From the NCBI GenBank assembly GCA_012965455.1, contig DTSG01000597.1, positions 1 to 19,936 on the forward strand: a stretch of DNA of 19,936 bases, in the 5' to 3' direction. Below are positions 15,084-19,936 of this stretch, piece after piece; position 1 is the stretch's first letter, and each line of letters starts with the position of its first letter. The DNA comes from Planctomycetaceae bacterium. GTDB taxonomy: Bacteria; Planctomycetota; Planctomycetia; Pirellulales; Pirellulaceae. The notes under the pieces were generated by a model, which saw only the letters and a list, made by a program, of their open reading frames with translations, was not told the origin of the DNA and made no database searches. The position numbers and the translations under genes are program-made.

Positions 15084-17054
15084 TTAGGCAGATTCTCTGA
15101 GATCACCTTGTGCTATTCGCTGAAAGAAGGGACATCGGTTGAGTAGTTGCTCGGCGGTGCCGTCGTCGATGATTTGGCCCTTGTCCATCACAATAACGCG
15201 GTCGGCTAGTTCTATAGTTGACATCTGGTGGGTGATCAAGATGGCAGTGCGGTTTGCGAAAAATTTCCGCAGCACACGAAGGATGATCTGTTCGCTTTCC
15301 AAGTCGATTTGACTGGTCGCTTCATCTAACACCATGATTTCTGGGTCGCACAAAATAGCCCGAGCCAACGCGATACGCTGCCGTTGTCCCCCGGATAGTT
15401 TTCCACCAGATTCACCCACCATCGTTTCATAACCATCGTCTAGTTCTTGCGTGATGAATGCATGTGCTTTGGCTTGTTTTGCAGCTGCATAAATCTGATC
15501 ATCCGTCGCTTGTCGATCTCCGTATCGCAGATTGTTCATGACCGTGTCATCAAACAAAATAGCATTTTGAGTTACTAAACCAACGCGTGCTCGCACATCA
15601 TGTTTTTTAAGAGTTGTCAAATCGATGTCATTAAATGCAACGGTTCCACTTTGAGGGTCATAAAATCGAGGGATGAGTTTTGCGAGTGTACTTTTACCAC
15701 AACCATTGGGTCCAATAATCGCAACGATTTGGCCGGCGGGTATCACGAGTGAAACATCAGTGAGTACTAGATTTGATTCGTCGTAAGCAAATCGTACTTT
15801 ATCCAACACTAGGCGTTCGATTTTCTGTGGCGGAGTTACGGGATGTTGAGTGTCGGGAACGTCGGGGAGACGATCGAGCATTTCATAAATACGGTCAGCC
15901 GCTGCGGCACTTCGTTGGACTAGATTAAATACATCGGCCATTTTTCTCATAGGGTCACTTGCGCCGATGAGAAAGGCAAAGAACGTCATCATTTCTCCGT
16001 GACTCATTGGATTGATCGACATTTGGATACCAAGCAAATGCGTTTGTTGATTAAGCACGAGATAGCCGCCGCAAATCACGGCTAAGGCAACAATACCCAT
16101 TCCCGCAATCTCCGTTGTTGGCCTAGTCAGTGAGTTGAATTTTGCAATACCCATCACGTGTTGATAATAGCGTGTGGTTGCAGTGCGAAAGCGATGTTGC
16201 TCATATTCTTCGCCGTTGAAGGCTTTGACAGCAATAATTGATTTAAACGTGTCACCGATCAGTTCATACATCGCGGCCATACTTTGCATTGCGGTTTTGT
16301 TGGAGCGTTTTAAAGCCTTAGACAAGATGCCAATCATCAATCCGGCAATTGGCGTCACGATCAGACACAGCAGGAGCAGACGCCAAGAAATAAATGCAGC
16401 GCCACCGAGGCAAGCGATCATCTTCAGCGGTTCACGTACCGTTTTGCCGATGAGCATTTTTAGGCCCATCGTCAAGGCTTCAGTGTCATTGGTAAAGCGG
16501 CTCATCAGTTCGCCGGTCCGATCATTACTGAAACTGCCTACAGACATATTTAGTGTTCTCGCGTAAAACTCGTTTCTTAATGTAAGCATGGAGCGTTGTG
16601 AAAAGCGCTCAACCAAGATAATGTTCGCCATTAACAAAGAACATTTGATTAACGTGCCTACCATCAGTGCGACAATGACTAATACCAGAGTGTCAAATGG
16701 TGTGCTGGGTAACCATTTGCGAGCGAACGGAATAAACGACTGTTTTAAGTCGCGAGACCTAATGGCGTCGCGAATTTGTGATTCTACAAATTGAATTTCC
16801 GCACTCGACCGTTGCTCGGATTCCCATCGGGTAACGACCGCAGTTTTTTCAGCGATTGAATCTTCGAGTGTAATAATTTCGCTATCGAGATAGGCAGGAA
16901 TTGACTTCCCTTGGAAAACGACTTCTACCATTGGATAGATCGTTCCAATGTTTGCACTCCAGAACAGAGCCACTAACAGGCTACAGGCAATAATGCCGAT
17001 GATCGTTAATCGGTATTGGAGACCGATTTTCACCGTTCGAAAGAAATTCTGCAT
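15084..17054 (-). CDS. ABC exporter (fused permease and ATPase), MsbA/LmrA-like
   Basis: A 656-residue half-transporter that would dimerise in the inner membrane and export a lipid, drug or peptide. The six-helix membrane domain occupies about 12-400, with the DRTGELMSRFTNDTEAL coupling segment typical of the MsbA group. Between TM1 and TM2 there is an enlarged external loop of about 75 residues (46-120) with a charged, coiled-coil-like stretch (ITLEDSIAEKTAVVTRWESE), longer than in classical MsbA. The ATPase has Walker A GPNGCGKST at 448-456, Q-loop VTQN, signature LSGGQ at 553-557, Walker B IMVLDE at 573-578 and the H-loop His at about 609, so it should be active. The start is the ATG of MQNFF, without a strong Shine-Dalgarno. 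It is divergent from the lipoprotein gene. No partner half-transporter is present; the substrate is unknown, lipid A-like or drug being the usual options. Confidence 0.94.
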   Translation of the reverse strand: MQNFFRTVKIGLQYRLTIIGIIACSLLVALFWSANIGTIYPMVEVVFQGKSIPAYLDSEIITLEDSIAEKTAVVTRWESEQRSSAEIQFVESQIRDAIRSRDLKQSFIPFARKWLPSTPFDTLVLVIVALMVGTLIKCSLLMANIILVERFSQRSMLTLRNEFYARTLNMSVGSFSNDRTGELMSRFTNDTEALTMGLKMLIGKTVREPLKMIACLGGAAFISWRLLLLCLIVTPIAGLMIGILSKALKRSNKTAMQSMAAMYELIGDTFKSIIAVKAFNGEEYEQHRFRTATTRYYQHVMGIAKFNSLTRPTTEIAGMGIVALAVICGGYLVLNQQTHLLGIQMSINPMSHGEMMTFFAFLIGASDPMRKMADVFNLVQRSAAAADRIYEMLDRLPDVPDTQHPVTPPQKIERLVLDKVRFAYDESNLVLTDVSLVIPAGQIVAIIGPNGCGKSTLAKLIPRFYDPQSGTVAFNDIDLTTLKKHDVRARVGLVTQNAILFDDTVMNNLRYGDRQATDDQIYAAAKQAKAHAFITQELDDGYETMVGESGGKLSGGQRQRIALARAILCDPEIMVLDEATSQIDLESEQIILRVLRKFFANRTAILITHQMSTIELADRVIVMDKGQIIDDGTAEQLLNRCPFFQRIAQGDLRESA

Positions 17055-17279
17055 ATTGTATTTCTGAAGCCCCCTAAATGCACAAACAGCGGTGTTTTGT
17101 AGCAGATATTGGGTATTTAACCAATATCGATGGTAAATAGCGGGGCTAATAATTGAGTTTGGTTGTAATAGATTTAACGATTTGTTGAACTTTGAGGGTT
17201 ATAGCGGTCGAAAACAACTATACGTGGCGTTTGTACGTACAGTGCCAATATTGCAATCGAGATAGCAGGGAGAGATAGT

Positions 17280-17567
17280 ATGAAACGGATAATGGTCCTA
17301 GGTATTGCAGTGATGGTGCTTGCCAGTTTGGGATGTGCCCGTGAAAACCTCCGTCAATCCCAACAGGCTCAATTACCTCAACCCGCAGCGGCTCATGTCA
17401 ACATGCAGATGCCAGCTGCCAATCAGCAGCAATACCCGGGCAATCAGATGCCTCAAGCTGGTCGAGCTCCGACTGGCGCACCGGTAGGCAGCTACGCTTA
17501 TCCATACTACACCACTCGCGCACCACGTGACTTCTTAATGAAAAATCCACCGACGATCGGCCGGTAG
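17280..17567 (+). CDS. Small Pro/Gln-rich lipoprotein with conserved-looking C-terminal tail
   Basis: A 95-residue protein with a lipoprotein-type signal: KR at the start, a hydrophobic core IMVLGIAVMVLASL, then Gly-Cys with Cys19 as the likely lipidated residue. The S-L-G-C lipobox is not the strict consensus but is acceptable. Residues about 25-70 are low-complexity, rich in Gln, Pro, Ala and Met. The end (YPYYTTRAPRDFLMKNPP, then TIGR) is ordered-looking and resembles the tail of small lipoproteins that I associate with planctomycetes; this is from memory. The start is well supported by AGGGAGAG six to nine bases upstream. It is monocistronic, with an intrinsic terminator directly after the stop. 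Likely anchored in the periplasm or outer membrane; function unknown. Confidence 0.87.
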   Translation: MKRIMVLGIAVMVLASLGCARENLRQSQQAQLPQPAAAHVNMQMPAANQQQYPGNQMPQAGRAPTGAPVGSYAYPYYTTRAPRDFLMKNPPTIGR

Positions 17568-17572
17568 GTGTC

Positions 17573-17599
17573 AAACCACAAATGTGGATTTCGTTTTTT
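17573..17599 (+). terminator. Intrinsic terminator of the lipoprotein gene
   Basis: CCACA-AA-TGTGG (17576-17587), flanked by A residues and by T residues that can extend the stem with one bulge, is followed by a run of six T at 17594-17599. It begins a few bases after the stop codon. Confidence 0.65.
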
Positions 17600-17679
17600 G
17601 ATTAAACCTGTGGACAGTCACGGGGTTATCGTGCGTCGGCGTCAATTGTTACCTTTAGATCAATCGTTTTTTGTTGACG

Positions 17680-17697
17680 GGCGGTCAAGGCACCGCC
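17680..17697. terminator. Hairpin just after the fabF stop, possible 3' end signal
   Basis: GGCGGT at 17680-17685 and ACCGCC at 17692-17697 form a perfect 6-bp GC-rich stem with a six-base loop, 11 bases past the leftward fabF stop. No T-run follows in the gene direction, so it may stabilise the 3' end rather than terminate. Confidence 0.3.
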
Positions 17698-17708
17698 TAT
17701 ACACCACA

Positions 17709-18986
17709 TTACGAACTAAACTGTCCGACGACCAAAGAAACGTTTTGGCCGCCAAATCCAAAGCTATTGTTTAGGGCAATGTTACATTGCTGTTCGCGAG
17801 ATTCGTTAGGTACGTAATCAAGATCGCAATCAGGATCAGGATTTTGATAGTTGATTGTTGGTGGCAGTACATTATCGCGAATCGCCATCAAACAGAAAAT
17901 CAACTCGGTTGCACCGGCTGCCGTGATCAAGTGACCGATCATGCTCTTTGTGCTGGAGATAGGTGGAGGTGTTTCACCAAACACTTCTTTACAAGCCTTC
18001 GTCTCGACTCGATCATTAACCGACGTGCTCGTGCCATGAGCGTTCACGTAGTCGATTTGGGAAGGATCAATTCCGGCACTGGCAATCGCGCGGCTCATGC
18101 AGCCGATCGCACCACGTCCGTCTGGATGTTGGTCCGTCACTCGGAAAGCATCTGCTGTAGAACCATAACCCAAAATTTCACCGTAGATCTGAGCGCCCCG
18201 TGCTTTGGCATGTTCAAGCTCTTCAAGGATCAGCATCGATGCTCCTTCGCCCAACACAAATCCGTCTCGCAGACGATCAAACGGTCGGGAGGCACCGGTG
18301 GGGTCGTCGTTGTTCTTAGACAATGCCGTTAGCAAATTGAAACCTGTGACGCCAAATGGGTGGATCATGCTGTGCGTACCACCGGCAATCATCACATCGG
18401 CGTCGCCGCGAATAATTTGTGCAGTCGCTTCACCCACTGCTTGGTTGCTAGCAGCACAGGCAGTCAGCGTATTGGTAGAAGGCCCTTGGAGATCGAACAT
18501 CGCTGAAATATGTGCGGGAGGTAAATTTGGTTCGTTTTCAAGTTCGCGGGTTGGATTAAAGGAGTTATAGCCGCGCGCGGTAAACGCATCGATGTCTAGT
18601 CCGTCCTCAGTCAGTCCGCCGACGACGCTATTGGTAAAGGCTTCGAATTCTTGAAACCCCTCGCCCGACCCTAAGTAAATCCCGAAGCGAGCCGGATCGA
18701 CATTGGCATCGAGGATGCCGGAATCAGTCATTGCTTGGTGGGCAGCACCAGCGCCGAATCGAGTGTGCCGACCGCGGTCAAACCACTCAGCAGGATCTTC
18801 GCCGATAGAGGAAATGCACCAATCTTTGACCTCGGCGCAGATCTTAGTAGGAAATTTGCTGGCGTCAAATACAGTGTTGTAACCCACACCGGATTTGCCC
18901 TCTTTGATACCATTCCAAACAGTATCTAGATCATTCCCGAGAGGATTGATCATACCAATGCCTGTGACGACCACGCGACGAACCAT
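17709..18986 (-). CDS. fabF: Beta-ketoacyl-ACP synthase II
   Basis: A 425-residue thiolase-fold condensing enzyme that extends acyl-ACP with malonyl-ACP in type II fatty acid (or related acyl chain) synthesis; cytoplasmic homodimer. The start VRRVVVTGIGMINPLGND is the classic N-terminus. The catalytic triad is complete: Cys177 in TACAAS, His317 in NAHGTSTSVND and His352 in MIGHLITAAGA, with Lys347 five residues before. GFVLGEGA near 242-249 and the terminal NSFGFGGQN near 407-415 are also present. There is a small insertion around 125-155 relative to E. coli FabF. AAGGA lies nine bases before the ATG at 18984-18986. It is 203 bases downstream of the FabZ-like gene on the same strand; a possible internal promoter lies between them. 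The family is certain; whether it serves bulk fatty acids or a specialised acyl product is not known, and the FabZ-like partner suggests the latter is possible. Confidence 0.94.
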   Translation of the reverse strand: MVRRVVVTGIGMINPLGNDLDTVWNGIKEGKSGVGYNTVFDASKFPTKICAEVKDWCISSIGEDPAEWFDRGRHTRFGAGAAHQAMTDSGILDANVDPARFGIYLGSGEGFQEFEAFTNSVVGGLTEDGLDIDAFTARGYNSFNPTRELENEPNLPPAHISAMFDLQGPSTNTLTACAASNQAVGEATAQIIRGDADVMIAGGTHSMIHPFGVTGFNLLTALSKNNDDPTGASRPFDRLRDGFVLGEGASMLILEELEHAKARGAQIYGEILGYGSTADAFRVTDQHPDGRGAIGCMSRAIASAGIDPSQIDYVNAHGTSTSVNDRVETKACKEVFGETPPPISSTKSMIGHLITAAGATELIFCLMAIRDNVLPPTINYQNPDPDCDLDYVPNESREQQCNIALNNSFGFGGQNVSLVVGQFSS

Positions 18987-19032
18987 GTGAAGGGATCCTT
19001 GTTCTAGGTTCTGTTTGTAGTAAACGATTTAA

Positions 19033-19061
19033 CTTAAAAATAAAAATCTGAAATCCATCAA
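19033..19061 (-). promoter_or_regulatory. Candidate promoter between the FabZ-like gene and fabF
   Basis: On the minus strand TTGATG (19056-19061), a 17-base spacer and TTTAAG (19033-19038), each four of six to consensus, about 47 bases upstream of the fabF start. AT-rich context makes chance matches likely. Confidence 0.25.
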
Positions 19062-19146
19062 TGCAGAGGATAATTCAATTAATAATGCCTAGCATCGAAT
19101 CTGGATTTTAACTTAGGAATGTAAACCTTGAAAACCACGATTTAGC

Positions 19147-19171
19147 GTTTTGCGATAGAATTCCGCAAAAC
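19147..19171 (-). terminator. Stem-loop after the FabZ-like gene
   Basis: GTTTTGCG (19147-19154) and CGCAAAAC (19164-19171) are perfect 8-bp arms with a nine-base loop, 19 bases past the FabZ-like stop. It is followed in the gene direction by mixed sequence, not a T-run, so it may be an mRNA-processing or partial termination hairpin. Confidence 0.35.
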
Positions 19172-19189
19172 AGTCGTCAGAAGAATCAA

Positions 19190-19726
19190 TTACACGCTCT
19201 GCTCAAGGGATTTTTCCGCATCAAGCATGAATTGTGGCGGGGTGATCGGATCACCATTGGCGGTGACACCGATTTTATACATATCTAGAGCTCGCAATAA
19301 ATTGATGAAGTCGATGGGATAGAACTGATCGATGTCAGCCATCTCGCCTCGCAGACACGCAAAAATCAAATTTATCTCGGCGACCAGATTTCCGTCACAA
19401 TGCACTTCGCCATTGATGATGCCGCCGTCCTCTCGGATATCTGCGGCAATTGCCGTAATGCGCAAACTATCTCCGGGACGAACAATGTTGTGAAAGATTG
19501 CCTTGCTGACTTTGGCTAATACCACACTCTCAATAAACTGGTTGTGTTCACCGACGAGTAAACCGCCGGTTTGTGCCAAGCCTTCAATGATGAGCGAATT
19601 AGGCATCATTGGAAAACCAGGCCAATAACCATGCAAGTGCTCTTCTGCCATCGTAACGTTTTTGATGGAGACGGCGCGGACGCCGCTGACAAACTCCTCA
19701 AATCGATCGATCCAGTGCCAACGCAT
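19190..19726 (-). CDS. FabZ-like hotdog-fold dehydratase homologue with altered active site
   Basis: A 178-residue protein of the beta-hydroxyacyl-ACP dehydratase (FabZ/FabA-like) hotdog superfamily. The family segment is clear: GYWPGFPMMPNSLIIEGLAQTGGLLVGE at about 33-60 aligns with the FabZ helix-entry motif HFPGxPxxPGVLxxEAxAQ, and VVLAKVSKAIFHNIVRPGDSLRI follows as the next strands. Spacing puts Tyr34 (codon TAT) where FabZ has its catalytic His, while the catalytic acidic residue is kept as Glu48. The canonical dehydratase mechanism would therefore be impaired. A C-terminal extension of about 45 residues (from DQFYPIDFIN on) is longer than classical FabZ, near 150 residues. The ATG at 19724-19726 has no strong Shine-Dalgarno and no alternative upstream start in frame. 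fabF follows on the same strand. It may be a non-catalytic subunit, a thioesterase-like protein, or a dehydratase with a shifted base. Confidence 0.85.
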   Translation of the reverse strand: MRWHWIDRFEEFVSGVRAVSIKNVTMAEEHLHGYWPGFPMMPNSLIIEGLAQTGGLLVGEHNQFIESVVLAKVSKAIFHNIVRPGDSLRITAIAADIREDGGIINGEVHCDGNLVAEINLIFACLRGEMADIDQFYPIDFINLLRALDMYKIGVTANGDPITPPQFMLDAEKSLEQSV

Positions 19727-19771
19727 GAAATATTCGCTATCGTTTGTGGGGCTATAGATTTGTTGTGTGGT

Positions 19772-19791
19772 TTTCGTTTTAAAAAACGAAA
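19772..19791. promoter_or_regulatory. Near-perfect 20-bp palindrome upstream of the FabZ-like gene
   Basis: TTTCGTTTT (19772-19780), AA, AAAACGAAA (19783-19791): perfect 9-bp arms with a two-base centre, 46-65 bases upstream of the FabZ-like start. The position suits an operator for the fab genes. It could also be a hairpin at the end of the upstream gene. Confidence 0.4.
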
Positions 19792-19910
19792 TTGAACTAG
19801 TTAAAAAGTTGGCTATTCGTACGAGCTAATTCATTAATAGCAACGAATAATGCTTAACGCTGCCTCGAAGTCATTGCATATGCTGTAATAAGCAAAGTCC
19901 GCCCAAGCGA

Positions 19911-19936
19911 CTACTTGTCTTCTTCGGCAGGGGCTT
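19911..19936 (-). CDS. C-terminal end of a gene running off the right edge
   Basis: Reading leftward from the window edge gives Ala-Pro-Ala-Glu-Glu-Asp-Lys and a TAG stop at 19911-19913. This acidic, Ala/Pro-rich ending is typical of a real C-terminus, and a hairpin-like sequence (AGTCGC...GCGGACT) follows. Only seven codons are visible, so identity cannot be given; an acyl carrier protein or another fab gene would fit the context but is speculation. Confidence 0.3.

Noticed and set aside
14901..15146. 81-codon plus-strand ORF containing HELAH, resembling a zinc-protease HExxH motif
   Set aside because: GTG start without a ribosome-binding site, runs into the 3' end of the ABC gene in the opposite direction, and no other metalloprotease feature is present; a five-residue motif is expected by chance.
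17787..18570. Two long plus-strand ORFs (181 and 121 codons) inside fabF
   Set aside because: They are antisense to conserved FabF motifs including the catalytic Cys and His blocks, and have no start signals.

Overview
The window looks like a chromosomal segment from a planctomycete, most plausibly from the Pirellulales side of the phylum. The strongest evidence is a cluster of families that are very common there: two DUF1549/DUF1553 (PSCyt2/PSD1) proteins with a CxxCH motif, a Tat-exported DUF1501 protein, a Ser/Thr kinase with the planctomycete-style N-terminal region and a YAGLERAT activation segment, an ECF sigma factor next to a membrane-anchored DUF1549 protein, and a small lipoprotein ending in an APRDFLMKNPP-type tail. 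Base composition is roughly balanced, TTG starts are plausible for some genes, and Shine-Dalgarno sites are often weak. I see no tRNA, rRNA, CRISPR array or intact insertion sequence.

Layout. 20-4301 (minus): a MOFRL-type glycerate 2-kinase and a large secreted protein with a jelly-roll / TIM-barrel / jelly-roll look. 4302-4598: divergent promoter region. 4599-6528 (plus): a small coiled-coil protein, then a Ser/Thr kinase fused to a receiver-like domain that lacks its phosphoacceptor Asp. 6540-7940 (minus): a MATE transporter, convergent with the kinase. 8177-10920 (minus): an ECF sigma factor translationally coupled to a single-pass membrane DUF1549/DUF1553 protein, whose frame is broken by one extra G in a G8 tract. 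11202-14234 (minus): an intact DUF1549/DUF1553 protein followed by DUF1501, closed by a clear intrinsic terminator. 14235-15083: a gene-poor stretch with a good promoter for the operon and a few weak small ORFs. 15084-17054 (minus): an MsbA-like ABC exporter with an enlarged first external loop. 17280-17567 (plus): a small lipoprotein with its own terminator. 17709-19726 (minus): FabF and a FabZ-like hotdog protein. The C-terminal codons of another minus-strand gene lie at the right edge.

How the parts may work together. The sigma/DUF1549 pair has the layout of an ECF sigma factor with a membrane partner: a cytoplasmic N-terminal segment, a basic stop-transfer stretch, one TM helix, then a large periplasmic domain. 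The homopolymer tract falls just where the periplasmic DUF1549 domain becomes conserved, so tract length would decide whether the cell makes the full periplasmic module or a truncated membrane stub. The second paralogue plus DUF1501 is the usual stand-alone exported pair. FabF and the FabZ-like protein suggest an acyl-chain biosynthesis locus, but the FabZ-like protein has Tyr where the catalytic His is expected.

The most interesting candidates are the G8 tract with the sigma/membrane module (and the 28-bp inverted repeat upstream of it), the degenerate receiver on the kinase, and the His-to-Tyr change in the FabZ-like protein.
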